A DNA stretch of 64,000 bases from an uncultured Ruminococcus sp. (GTDB lineage: Bacteria > Bacillota > Clostridia > Oscillospirales > Acutalibacteraceae), in NCBI GenBank assembly GCA_902777275.1, contig CACYTI010000014.1:1-64000 (forward strand), written 5' to 3'. The translations under genes and the position numbers were made by a program. Below are positions 45,669 through 53,768 of the stretch, in pieces; within the stretch, counting starts at the first letter, position 1, and each line of letters begins with the position of its first letter. The notes beneath the pieces were generated by a model that was given only the letters and a program-made list of their open reading frames with translations, did no database searches and was not told the origin of the DNA.

Positions 45669-46934
45669 ATGGAATTAATAAATAACGAAGAAAAAATAAC
45701 GCGCGCTTTGCTTGTCAGCGCCGACACGGGCAGCTATGACGCGGAGATCTCAATGGACGAGCTTTGCGAGCTTGTTAAAAGCGCGGGAGCCGAGCCTGTT
45801 TGCTGCGTTACGCAAAAGCTCAGCCGCATTGAGAGCGCCACATATGTTGGGACGGGCAAGCTTGAAGAGATCGCCGAGCTGTGCCGTCAGCAGGAGATCG
45901 ACCTCATTGTCGCCGACAGCGAGCTTTCACCGACTCAGAGCAGAAATATCGAAAACGCCTGCGACGTGCGCGTCATAGACCGCACCACGCTCATTTTGGA
46001 TATCTTCGCGCTTCGCGCCCGCAGCAAGGAGGGCAAGCTTCAGGTTGAGCTCGCCCAGCTCAAATATATGCTTCCCCGTCTGACGGGCAAAGGAATAGAG
46101 ATGTCGCGCTTGGGCGGCGGAATCGGCACGCGCGGTCCCGGCGAAACAAAAATCGAGACCGACCGCCGCCACATCCGCCGCAGAATGGAAACGCTCAGGG
46201 ACGAGCTTGACGAAATCGAAAAGCACCGCGCCATGCTCAGGCGCCGCCGCAAAAAGGACGGTATCATCACCTGCGCCATAGTGGGCTATACAAACGCGGG
46301 CAAGTCAACCCTGATGAACAAGCTCACCGACGCGGGTGTTCTGGCGCAGGACAAGCTGTTTGCAACTCTTGACCCGACCTCGCGCGCCCTTAAATTGCCG
46401 GGCGGCATGAGCGTAATGCTTATCGACACCGTCGGCCTTGTGCGTAGACTTCCGCACCATTTGGTCGAGGCGTTCCGCTCTACTCTTGAAGAGGCGGCTC
46501 AATCGGATATTATAATAAACCTTTGCGACGCGTCGTCGGACGAAGCGCGCGAGCATTTAACGGTCACGCGCGATCTTCTCGATTCGCTCGGCTGCGGAGA
46601 TACGCCCGTTATAACTGTGCTCAACAAATGTGACCTGCTCGACGGCAGGTTCCCCGAACAGGATTTCGGCGCGTGCATAAAAATAAGCGCGAAAACGGGC
46701 GAGGGAATCGACCGTCTGCTTCAGGCGATAGAGGACGATCTTCCCGTGCGCCTAAAGAGGCTGCGGCTTACTATTCCGTTCGCCAAGGCGGGGCTTGTCA
46801 ACGATATCCGCGAAAAGGGAACTCTTGTAAGCGAGGAATACACCGCCGACGGAGTTGAGGTCGAGGCTGTGGTCGATGAAATTCTTTGCGCCTCACTGAA
46901 AGAATTTGATACGGGGGTTGATAAAAAGGGATGA
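45669..46934 (+). CDS. hflX: Ribosome-associated GTPase HflX
   Basis: A 421-residue GTPase that splits stalled ribosomes under stress. The N-terminal domain includes ATYVGTGKLEEIAELC. The middle has the glycine-rich GGGIGTRGPGETKIETDRR. G motifs follow: GYTNAGKST, DTVG and NKCD. A weak AAGGT site precedes ATG 45669. The stop overlaps the next gene's start (ATGA), so it is coupled with the PAP2 gene. Confidence 0.96.
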   Translation: MELINNEEKITRALLVSADTGSYDAEISMDELCELVKSAGAEPVCCVTQKLSRIESATYVGTGKLEEIAELCRQQEIDLIVADSELSPTQSRNIENACDVRVIDRTTLILDIFALRARSKEGKLQVELAQLKYMLPRLTGKGIEMSRLGGGIGTRGPGETKIETDRRHIRRRMETLRDELDEIEKHRAMLRRRRKKDGIITCAIVGYTNAGKSTLMNKLTDAGVLAQDKLFATLDPTSRALKLPGGMSVMLIDTVGLVRRLPHHLVEAFRSTLEEAAQSDIIINLCDASSDEAREHLTVTRDLLDSLGCGDTPVITVLNKCDLLDGRFPEQDFGACIKISAKTGEGIDRLLQAIEDDLPVRLKRLRLTIPFAKAGLVNDIREKGTLVSEEYTADGVEVEAVVDEILCASLKEFDTGVDKKG

Positions 46935-47530
46935 ATATTTTGGAAAATATTTACCGGTTTGATTTTTCGATACTGAATTTTATTCAGGAGCATTTACGCT
47001 GTGATTTTTTGGATTGGTTATGCAGAACCTTCGGGTATATGGGCACGGCAGGCTTGGTTTGGATAGTGCTTTCAATTGTGCTGCTCTTTTTCAAAAAGAC
47101 GAGGGCGGCGGGAGTGATGGCGCTTGTCTCGATGGGGTTGGTTTATCTGCTCGGCGACTGTGTGATCAAGCCGATTGTTCAACGTCCGCGCCCGTTTCTG
47201 ACGGACAGCGAGCTGAATATGTTCCGCGACACTCCGCTGTTTGCGCCAATACCGAGCGGCTACAGCTTCCCGTCGGGACACAGCGGGGTGGCGGCGACGT
47301 TTGCGACAACGCTTCTTCTCAAAAACCGCGTTATCGGATTGATCGCTTTGGCTCCGGTGCTTTTTATGATTTTTTCGCGCCTGTACAATTACGTGCATTT
47401 CCCCACAGACGTGCTTTGCGGAGCGTTGCTCGGAATAGCAGTGGCGTTTTTGGTATATTTTGTTTTCCGCAAAACAAAGCTAGACAAAAAGCTTTCCCCC
47501 GATCGGCTGAGCCGCAAGCGTGACGCTTGA
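46931..47530 (+). CDS. PAP2-family membrane phosphatase
   Basis: A 199-residue membrane protein with about five hydrophobic helices. The three-part phosphatase signature is present: KPIVQRPRP, SFPSGHS and SRLYNYVHFPTD. Members of this family dephosphorylate undecaprenyl diphosphate or phosphatidylglycerol phosphate; which one here cannot be told. The start overlaps the hflX stop by four bases. Confidence 0.9.
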   Translation: MNILENIYRFDFSILNFIQEHLRCDFLDWLCRTFGYMGTAGLVWIVLSIVLLFFKKTRAAGVMALVSMGLVYLLGDCVIKPIVQRPRPFLTDSELNMFRDTPLFAPIPSGYSFPSGHSGVAATFATTLLLKNRVIGLIALAPVLFMIFSRLYNYVHFPTDVLCGALLGIAVAFLVYFVFRKTKLDKKLSPDRLSRKRDA

Positions 47531-47869
47531 CCCAATCCGCGCTTCTAAACATCAAAAAAATCCCTCATCCAATGCACGTATTAAAATGCAGTTTTTCGGG
47601 AAACGGTCTGACAGGGGCAAGCTCTGTCCATACGAATTGATTTGAAACGTCTATTATACGTATTATCATTGTTGTGGGGGCGATCGGTTGCCGCTTGTTC
47701 TAAAACCCCAATCTAACAGGAAACGCAGGCGTGCAGTGCACGCCTCTGCAACCGGAAGAAAAATATATTTTTGGGACAAACGCCCGAGGTCAACGACATA
47801 TATATTCAACAGGCGTCAATTGTCCATTGTAAATTGTTCATTGATCCGTGTTGATCTCAAAAAAATATC
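47531..47869. other. Gene-free stretch before SRP RNA
   Basis: About 340 nt with no credible gene. It contains a perfect palindrome AGGCGTGCA-G-TGCACGCCT (47727-47745) and repetitive-looking text near 47815-47845 (CAATTGTCCATTGTAAATTG). Otherwise I see nothing. Confidence 0.5.
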
Positions 47870-47898
47870 TTGCATTTTTCATAACACTGTGCTATAAT
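47870..47898 (+). promoter_or_regulatory. Promoter of the SRP RNA gene
   Basis: TTGCAT (47870-47875), a 17-base spacer and TATAAT (47893-47898). It lies about ten bases before the RNA start. Confidence 0.75.
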
Positions 47899-47906
47899 AA
47901 TAAAGA

Positions 47907-48064
47907 TGCAAGTTGCCATTGCGTTCAAATAAGCGAACGACAGGCCCTGTGCGATTGGGGTCTGTGAACCATGTCAGGCGGGGAACCGAGCAGCATTAAG
48001 CAGTTCTTCCGATGCGATACAGCCAGTCTGTCGTTCCCTTATTTGAATGAAAGCGGCTTGCATT
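47907..48064 (+). ncRNA. ffs: Signal recognition particle RNA, bacterial small type (4.5S-like)
   Basis: The SRP core hairpin is unmistakable: ATGTCAGGCGGGGAACCGAG with a GGAA tetraloop, then CAGCATTAAGCAG on the other side, and GATGCGATACAGCC. Outer helices pair TGCAAG (47908) with CTTGCA (48057-48062) and TTCAAATAAG with CTTATTTGAA. The last stem followed by TTTTTT also acts as the terminator. At about 155 nt the outer helix is longer than the usual ~110-nt small form but shorter than the Bacillus long form. It lies directly ahead of dnaX, its usual place. End points are by eye. Confidence 0.93.
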
Positions 48065-48106
48065 TTTTGTAAGACATTCTTGCAGCCGCGCCGCGAGGTG
48101 AGCGTT

Positions 48107-49861
48107 TTGTATCAGGTTTTATATCGCAAATGGCGCCCGAAATCCTTTGAGGATGTCGCGGGTCAGGAGCACATTACCACCACGCTTAAAAATGAAATCA
48201 TCGAGAACAGGCTCACTCACGCCTACCTGTTTACGGGCTCGCGCGGAACGGGCAAGACCACCTGTGCCAAAATTTTAGCTAAGGCGGCAAACTGCCTTTC
48301 TCCCCGGAACGGAAGCCCCTGCGGAGAATGTGAGATTTGCAAAGGAATAGAAAACGGCAGCATACTCGACGTGGTGGAGATGGACGCCGCCTCAAACCGC
48401 AAAATTGAAAATATCCGCGATATCATCGACGAGGTTCAGTTCAAGCCGAACCGCGCGCGCTTCCGCGTTTATATCGTTGACGAGGTTCATATGCTCACTA
48501 CAGAGGCGTTCAACGCGCTTCTGAAAACTCTTGAGGAACCGCCCGAGCACGTTATTTTTATCTTGGCGACCACCGAGGTTCATAAGCTGCCTCAGACTAT
48601 CTTATCGCGCTGTCAGCGCTTCGATTTTCACCGGATCCCCCCGAGGGCGATAGCCGACAGGATAATTTATGTCGCAGATCGGGAAAAGGTAGAACTGACC
48701 GACGAAGCCGCCATGCTTATAGCGGGCGTAGCCGACGGTGCGCTTCGCGACGCTCTTTCGCTGCTCGACCGCTGCATAGCAATAAGCAGCAGTGTCGATG
48801 AAAATGTTGTCAGACAGGCGGCGGGCTTGGCGGACAAAAAATATCTTTACGAGCTTTCGGCGTGTATTATAAATAAAAACACCGCCAAGGCAATGGAATA
48901 TATCGACCGTCTTTACGGCGAGTCGAAGGATATGTCGAGGCTGTGCGACGAGCTTATCGCTCATTTTCGCGCGCTTATGCTGATTAAATCCGTAAGAAAC
49001 CCGCGCAACATTTTAGTGATGTCCGAGAGCGAGTTTGAGCAGGCGCAGACCCAAAGCGATTATTTGTCGCTTGCCGACATTGTATATTATATGGATGTGC
49101 TTTCCCGCGCATATCAGCGGATGGGTCACGGCACGGGCGACCGAACAGAGCTTGAAATGGCTCTGGTAAAGCTGTCTGCTCCCGAGCTTGACGCCACAAA
49201 CGAGGCTGTCGCGGCAAGGCTAACCGCTCTTGAACGCGCGGTGAAGCGCGGAATAACGGTTTACACCGCAAAGCCCGAGCCAAAAGCCGAAACCGAAGAA
49301 AAAACGGAGCCCGAGCCCGAAGTGGCGGAGGAACCCGTTGAAAAAGCGGAAGCCGTAAAAGAGAACACGACCGATTCTTCAATCAAAAGCGAAGCAGCGG
49401 AAGAACCGCCCGAAAACAAGCCGAAAGCGGAGGAAAAGCCCGAAAACAAGACAAAAGCGGAGGAAAAGCCCGCTCCCAAGCAGACTCCCCCCGCGCGGCA
49501 GACCGCTCCCGCAAAAAATGTAGAGGAGCTTTACCGCAACGCGGTTCCCTTCCCGCAGTGGGTAGAGGTCGTGTCGGCGATGAAGAGCATTTCAAAGTCG
49601 ATTTCAGCGGCGTTTGTCGGTTCAACTGCGTATGAAAGCGGAAATTATCTGCTTATTGACGCAAACAACGGAATGGCGTTTGACCTGCTGCGCCACAGCA
49701 GCCGACGCCAGGAGATCCGCGACGTGATTCGTGATGTTACGGGCAGGGTCTACAATCTCGGTCCTTATCGGAAGCCTGTTCGGGAGCAGGAAAAGGAAGA
49801 CCCGCTCAACCGCTTCAAGGCGAACCTCGCCGACAGCGGGATCGCGGTCGAGGAAAGCTGA
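48107..49861 (+). CDS. dnaX: DNA polymerase III subunit gamma/tau
   Basis: A 584-residue clamp-loader ATPase. MYQVLYRKWRPKSFEDVAGQ begins the AAA+ module, with Walker A GSRGTGKTT, the zinc-binding segment CLSPRNGSPCGECEIC, Walker B VDEVHML and the SRC sensor. After ~residue 370 comes a Glu/Pro/Lys-rich linker with near-repeats (KAEEKPENK), then a short C-terminal domain. I chose TTG 48107 with GAGGTG seven bases ahead; upstream in-frame starts fall in the SRP RNA. It opens a dnaX-ybaB-recR-smpB-ssrA order. Confidence 0.95.
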   Translation: MYQVLYRKWRPKSFEDVAGQEHITTTLKNEIIENRLTHAYLFTGSRGTGKTTCAKILAKAANCLSPRNGSPCGECEICKGIENGSILDVVEMDAASNRKIENIRDIIDEVQFKPNRARFRVYIVDEVHMLTTEAFNALLKTLEEPPEHVIFILATTEVHKLPQTILSRCQRFDFHRIPPRAIADRIIYVADREKVELTDEAAMLIAGVADGALRDALSLLDRCIAISSSVDENVVRQAAGLADKKYLYELSACIINKNTAKAMEYIDRLYGESKDMSRLCDELIAHFRALMLIKSVRNPRNILVMSESEFEQAQTQSDYLSLADIVYYMDVLSRAYQRMGHGTGDRTELEMALVKLSAPELDATNEAVAARLTALERAVKRGITVYTAKPEPKAETEEKTEPEPEVAEEPVEKAEAVKENTTDSSIKSEAAEEPPENKPKAEEKPENKTKAEEKPAPKQTPPARQTAPAKNVEELYRNAVPFPQWVEVVSAMKSISKSISAAFVGSTAYESGNYLLIDANNGMAFDLLRHSSRRQEIRDVIRDVTGRVYNLGPYRKPVREQEKEDPLNRFKANLADSGIAVEES

Positions 49862-49934
49862 TCCGGATAAAAAATATTACTAACTAAAATATCAGATAAA
49901 ACAACTTAACTTTGTTTGAAAGGAAGATTTTTAA

Positions 49935-50285
49935 ATGAAAGCAAGATTACCCAAGGGCTACGGCGGCGGCGGAGCAAATAACATTCAGCAGCTCGCACGT
50001 CAGGCTCAGAAGATCCAGGACGATATGGAAGCGGCTTCCGCCGAGCTTGAAAGCAAGGAATATGAGGCAGCCGCAGGCGGCGGAGCCGTAAAAGTGACCG
50101 TAACGGGCAAGCTTGAGGTTACAAAGGTTGACATTCAGCCCGAGGTGGTTGACCCCGAGGACGTTGAAATGCTCTCAGATTTGATTATGGCGGCGGTCAA
50201 CGAGGCGATCAGAGCCGCAGCTAAGGAAAAGGAAGAGAGAATGGATTCTATTTCAGGCGGACTCAACATTCCGGGAATGTTTTGA
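49935..50285 (+). CDS. YbaB/EbfC family nucleoid-associated protein
   Basis: A 116-residue DNA-binding protein of the YbaB/EbfC family. It has the pattern IQQLARQAQKIQDDMEAASA at the start, followed by VEVTGKLEV-like KVTVTGKLEVTKVDIQPEVV and DLIMAAVNEAIRAA. Its usual partner gene recR follows. AAAGGAAG is ahead of the ATG. The role is nucleoid organisation or gene regulation. Confidence 0.95.
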   Translation: MKARLPKGYGGGGANNIQQLARQAQKIQDDMEAASAELESKEYEAAAGGGAVKVTVTGKLEVTKVDIQPEVVDPEDVEMLSDLIMAAVNEAIRAAAKEKEERMDSISGGLNIPGMF

Positions 50286-50287
50286 TC

Positions 50288-50887
50288 ATGGCGCGGTACA
50301 ACGTGCCTCCGCTGGAAAATTTAGTGGATCAATTTGAAAAAATGCCCGGGATCGGGCATAAAACCGCCATGCGGTTAGCATACTATGTACTGAATCTCCC
50401 AAAGGCAGAGGCGGAGGCGCTGGCGAAGGCTGTCATTGATGCGCACGAAAAAATCCGCTACTGCGCAAAGTGCTGCAATCTGACCGACAGAGAGCTTTGC
50501 CCCGTGTGCGGCAGCCCGTCCCGCGACCAAAGTGTTATATGCGTGGTGGAAACTCCGCGCGACGCGGCGGCGGTTGAGAACACCCACGAATTCAACGGAG
50601 TATATCATGTGCTTCACGGCGCTATTTCGCCGCTGAACGACGTGGGCCCCGACGACCTCACGATAAAGCAGCTGCTTGCCAGACTTGGCGGCGAGGTCGC
50701 TGAGGTCATAATGGCGACAAATCCGACCGTCGAGGGCGACGCGACGGCGCTGTACATTTCAAGGCTGTTAAAGCCAATGGGAATACGCGTCACACGCCTT
50801 GCATACGGAATACCCGTCGGCGGCGATTTGGAGTATGCCGACGAATACACGCTGGCAAAAGCGCTGGAAGGCAGGAATGAGATCTGA
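50288..50887 (+). CDS. recR: Recombination mediator RecR
   Basis: A 199-residue RecR that helps RecO load RecA on gapped DNA. The helix-hairpin-helix ([20 protein letters not shown]), the zinc finger (CAKC and CPVC) and the Toprim region ([19 protein letters not shown]) are in order. I chose ATG 50288 ([13 protein letters not shown]); in-frame TTG 50282 overlaps the ybaB stop. The stop overlaps the smpB start by one base. Confidence 0.96.
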   Translation: MARYNVPPLENLVDQFEKMPGIGHKTAMRLAYYVLNLPKAEAEALAKAVIDAHEKIRYCAKCCNLTDRELCPVCGSPSRDQSVICVVETPRDAAAVENTHEFNGVYHVLHGAISPLNDVGPDDLTIKQLLARLGGEVAEVIMATNPTVEGDATALYISRLLKPMGIRVTRLAYGIPVGGDLEYADEYTLAKALEGRNEI

Positions 50888-51348
50888 TGGCTTCACTGAA
50901 AACCGTAGCGCAAAACAAGAAGGCGCGCCACGACTATTTTATTGAGGAGACCTACGAGGCGGGCATAGAGCTGTTCGGCACCGAGGTGAAATCTATCCGT
51001 CAGGGCAGGGTGAACCTGAAGGACAGCTGGTGCTCCATTGACAAGGGCGAAATATTCGTGAACGGAATGCACATTTCACCCTATGAGCAGGGAAATATCT
51101 TCAACCGCGACCCTGTGCGCGTGCGCAAGCTTCTCATGCACAAAAAAGAAATCAACCGTCTTTACGGCGTGGTGAAACAGACGGGCTATTCGCTCATTCC
51201 GATAAGCCTGTATTTTAAAGACAGCAGAGTAAAGCTTCAGGTCGGCTTGTGCAGGGGCAAAAAGCTCTACGACAAGCGCGAGGATATGGCAAAACGCTCC
51301 GCTAAACGCGACATTGAGCGTGCGTTAAAGGAGCAGACAAGACGATAA
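50887..51348 (+). CDS. smpB: SsrA-binding protein SmpB
   Basis: A 153-residue SmpB that delivers tmRNA to stalled ribosomes. It includes [20 protein letters not shown] near the start, the family core [14 protein letters not shown] and [13 protein letters not shown], and a basic tail ([14 protein letters not shown]). The ATG overlaps the recR stop. tmRNA follows only 38 nt after the stop. Confidence 0.97.
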   Translation: MASLKTVAQNKKARHDYFIEETYEAGIELFGTEVKSIRQGRVNLKDSWCSIDKGEIFVNGMHISPYEQGNIFNRDPVRVRKLLMHKKEINRLYGVVKQTGYSLIPISLYFKDSRVKLQVGLCRGKKLYDKREDMAKRSAKRDIERALKEQTRR

Positions 51349-51386
51349 GAGCTGATTGATAAGAGTTTGATCGGCTCTTCATATAC

Positions 51387-51731
51387 GGGGATGTAAAGGT
51401 TTCGACGGGGGATGCGCCCCCTGATAAGCGAGCGGCGGTGCGGGACCGCCATAAAATCCGCAAACTTAAAATAACTGACAACAATAAAGTTGCTTTAGCT
51501 GCTTGATGCAGCTCGTCTCTGCGCGGAGCACCTCGGCCGCGTAAGAGGCGTCGACAAGAGGTAAATGTGAACAGGGCTTCGCTTCACGCCCTGTCATAAC
51601 TCAGAAGCTACCAAACCGCGCAGCCTGTCGTTAGGCGGCGCGGCAAGGGAATGACAATATAGCGACTGCGCTCGGAGAAACTCAGGGCAAACGTCTTTCG
51701 GACAGGGGTTCGATTCCCCTCATCTCCACCA
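51387..51731 (+). ncRNA. ssrA: Transfer-messenger RNA (tmRNA)
   Basis: The 5' GGGGATG pairs with 3' CATCTCC, followed by ACCA; the T-arm reads GGGGTTCGATTCCCC. The tag reading frame ends AAA GTT GCT TTA GCT GCT TGA (51486-51506), giving KVALAA. The resume codon seems to be ACT at 51474, giving a coded tag TDNNKVALAA, with alanine donated by tmRNA itself. Between the smpB stop and the RNA, a hairpin (AAGAGC...GCTCTT at 51347-51380) is visible but no clear promoter, so it may be processed from the smpB transcript. CCA is encoded. Confidence 0.95.
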
Positions 51732-51805
51732 AACAAGTATTGGATGAACACCTACTTTTTCAGCGGCGGATTTGCCGTAAAATGTGTTCTCTGATACAAC
51801 AACAG

Positions 51806-51839
51806 AACGCCGTTTCAGTGTAAAAGCTGGAACGGCGTT
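51806..51839 (+). terminator. Terminator after ssrA
   Basis: AACGCCGTTTCAG / CTGGAACGGCGTT stem followed by TTTCTGTTTT. It closes the smpB-ssrA transcription unit. Confidence 0.85.
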
Positions 51840-51879
51840 TTTCTGTTTTAAGGTGTTAACATACGGCTTGAAACTATAA

Positions 51880-51907
51880 TTGACATCTGGTATAATTATA
51901 TTATAAA
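51880..51907 (+). promoter_or_regulatory. Promoter of the membrane nuclease-like gene
   Basis: TTGACA (51880-51885), a 16-base spacer and TATAAA (51902-51907), 32 nt before the start. Confidence 0.6.
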
Positions 51908-51939
51908 ACTATCTTTCAGCTAAAGCGAAGTGAACCCCT

Positions 51940-52866
51940 GTGAATAAATTACAATATGATAGCTTTTATAAATTTCTTGTTTCTGCAGGAATTATATTGA
52001 TTATATTCCCAATAATCGCTCTTGGATTTTTCTTTAACAGCGAAATACTTATTTTGAGTCAAAATGAATTTGATAACTTATCTGAACACTCTTTAAGAGC
52101 TATTTGCCAAAAGGAAAATATTTTACATTTTATCATTACTATATTCCCCTTTGTTGCTTGTGGACTGTTATTATTAGGAGTTGTTTTGCTCATTTACGGT
52201 TGCTATAAATGGAGAAAAATCCAAAACCACCTTGATGAACAGGTTGAATCTGATACAACAATAAAGAAGATTAACGCAAAAAAAATGAGTGCGGAAGAAA
52301 TTGTAAATAAAGTTTCTTTTGAAGTATCCGAAACAGAAGTGCCATTTGATATTGATCCTGTTATTAATGATAGTAATCCGAAATCGGATGTTGATAAAAA
52401 AGGTAATTATAAAGCAAAATCTCAAGATATTCGTAATTCTCATATTAACCATATTATTGATTATATGAAAGTTGAACGTATGTGCTTTATGGAGGTGAAT
52501 CGCCAATATGGGAAAAGATACGATCTGCAAAATAACGTAAAGATTGATAATATTGAATATGACTTTATTGCCGTATCAAAATACGACAATATAGATATCA
52601 TATTCGAGGTTAAATACTGGCGCTCGCTCCCAGCTTCCTCAGCAATATCGAATATGCTTTATCGATTGACTAAAGCTGGAATTAATTACGAGAATAGCGC
52701 ACATCGAAACTTTAGATTAACGCTGATAATTGTGACTCCGAATAAAAATATAGACTTAATAAAAAATCGGATTAATAGAATACAAAACGAAAACGATATT
52801 CACTCCCAAATAAAAATTGAGTACTATGTTGAAGAAGAGTTATTATCAAAATATAATAATATATAA
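51940..52866 (+). CDS. Membrane protein with C-terminal restriction-endonuclease-like domain
   Basis: A 308-residue protein that I can only partly place. Two hydrophobic helices lie at ~12-32 (FLVSAGIILIIFPIIALGFF) and ~64-86 (IITIFPFVACGLLLLGVV). A linker follows to ~170. The C-terminal domain has an Asp in IEYDFIAVSKYDNIDIIFEVKYW, here in two parts, where D(x)nEVK fits a PD-(D/E)XK nuclease active site. Start GTG 51940 is assumed; the ribosome binding site is weak. It is A/T-rich, unlike the genes before ssrA. A membrane-tied nuclease of this type might act against incoming DNA, but no function is known. Confidence 0.7.
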   Translation: MNKLQYDSFYKFLVSAGIILIIFPIIALGFFFNSEILILSQNEFDNLSEHSLRAICQKENILHFIITIFPFVACGLLLLGVVLLIYGCYKWRKIQNHLDEQVESDTTIKKINAKKMSAEEIVNKVSFEVSETEVPFDIDPVINDSNPKSDVDKKGNYKAKSQDIRNSHINHIIDYMKVERMCFMEVNRQYGKRYDLQNNVKIDNIEYDFIAVSKYDNIDIIFEVKYWRSLPASSAISNMLYRLTKAGINYENSAHRNFRLTLIIVTPNKNIDLIKNRINRIQNENDIHSQIKIEYYVEEELLSKYNNI

Positions 52867-52884
52867 TAATTGCCTTATTATCAT

Positions 52885-52916
52885 AGCCGTTGAATCACCC
52901 ATTGGATTTAACGGCT
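52885..52916 (+). terminator. Terminator-like hairpin
   Basis: AGCCGTT / AACGGCT with a 17-nt loop, then AATTTTATT. It lies 18 nt after the membrane nuclease-like gene. Confidence 0.55.
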
Positions 52917-53082
52917 AATTTTATTCGCAAGGTTTTTCGTTCACTATGAAGCCAGAATAAGTATCTGATGTGCGTTAGTTATTATTCTATGAAAAAAGAG
53001 AATAAATTATTATTCCACACATTCGATTAATTGAAAATCTCCGTTTATAATGAGAGCATCAAATTGAGCGGAGGTAAACACA

Positions 53083-53262
53083 ATGAGAAATCCAAAATAT
53101 CATATTTACTTAACACCCGATGAACGACGCACAGTCATCAACAGCCTGATTGATTTGAGAAACGACCTCATATCACAGGGCAGATACGCCGACATCATCG
53201 ACGAACTGCTGATCAAACTCACAAAAGCCAAAGTCAAAAGAATCAAGGTTAAGGAGGTTTGA
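53083..53262 (+). CDS. Small transposon-associated protein
   Basis: A 59-residue protein starting MRNPKYHIYLTPDERRTVIN and ending KAKVKRIKVKEV. It is basic and probably helical. The ATG follows GGAGGTAAACACA. It sits 3 nt before the tnpV-like gene and its stop region contains that gene's ribosome binding site, so the two are coupled. To my knowledge such a small protein recurs in front of tnpV in Clostridia; its function is unknown. Confidence 0.75.
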   Translation: MRNPKYHIYLTPDERRTVINSLIDLRNDLISQGRYADIIDELLIKLTKAKVKRIKVKEV

Positions 53263-53265
53263 GTT

Positions 53266-53622
53266 ATGGCTACAAAGATTACATACACACAACAGGGAGA
53301 TTATCTTCTGCCGGATTTGAAGTTACCGGATCAGCCAAAAGTTGAGATTGGTATCTGGGGCAAGCGGCATTTACGACACCTCAAAAACCACCACCCTATC
53401 ATTTACACCAATCTTCTGACAAGCTGTAAACTTACCGCCTACCTTGCCGATATTGATGAAGAAGCAACAGAGATGTTCGACAGGCTTGTTAAGCAGTTTA
53501 CTGAACAAGAAGGAGTTAATGAACAACTCAAGGCAGAGAATCAAATGCTGTGGGTGCAGAAAATGAATAATATCCGTAATCGGGCAATGGAATTCGTAAA
53601 CACAGAATTAGTTTATATCTGA
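53266..53622 (+). CDS. tnpV: TnpV-like transposon-encoded protein
   Basis: A 118-residue protein matching the TnpV pattern, named after the Tn4451 group of clostridial transposons: ITYTQQGDYLLPDLKLPDQP at the start and MLWVQKMNNIRNRAMEFVN near the end. TnpV accompanies large serine-recombinase transposons but its role is unclear. No TnpX-type recombinase or mobilisation gene is nearby, so this looks like a leftover of an element. Confidence 0.85.
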   Translation: MATKITYTQQGDYLLPDLKLPDQPKVEIGIWGKRHLRHLKNHHPIIYTNLLTSCKLTAYLADIDEEATEMFDRLVKQFTEQEGVNEQLKAENQMLWVQKMNNIRNRAMEFVNTELVYI

Positions 53623-53626
53623 ATAT

Positions 53627-53659
53627 ATGACCGTCAAACGTAAACGTTTTGGCGGTCAT
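53627..53659 (+). terminator. Terminator after tnpV
   Basis: ATGACCGTCAAACG / CGTTTTGGCGGTCAT hairpin followed by TATT. Confidence 0.7.
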
Positions 53660-53709
53660 TATTCTTTAAATTAGGATTTTTATATGTGGAGCTCATAGAA
53701 TTGAAAATG

Positions 53710-53738
53710 TTGTTATTTTTCAAAAACAATGTTATAAT
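53710..53738 (+). promoter_or_regulatory. Promoter of the tcmP pair
   Basis: TTGTTA (53710-53715), a 17-base spacer and TATAAT (53733-53738), about 30 nt before the start codon. Confidence 0.65.
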
Positions 53739-53768
53739 ATCAATATAATTGATGATTGGAGGGGTATT

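Noticed and set aside
48047..48106. An upstream start for dnaX
   Set aside because: It would start within the SRP RNA outer helix; TTG 48107 with GAGGTG gives the family N-terminus.
51701..51731. A possible attachment core at the ssrA 3' end
   Set aside because: I found no second copy of this sequence inside the window, so an att pair cannot be claimed; it is only mentioned as a hypothesis.
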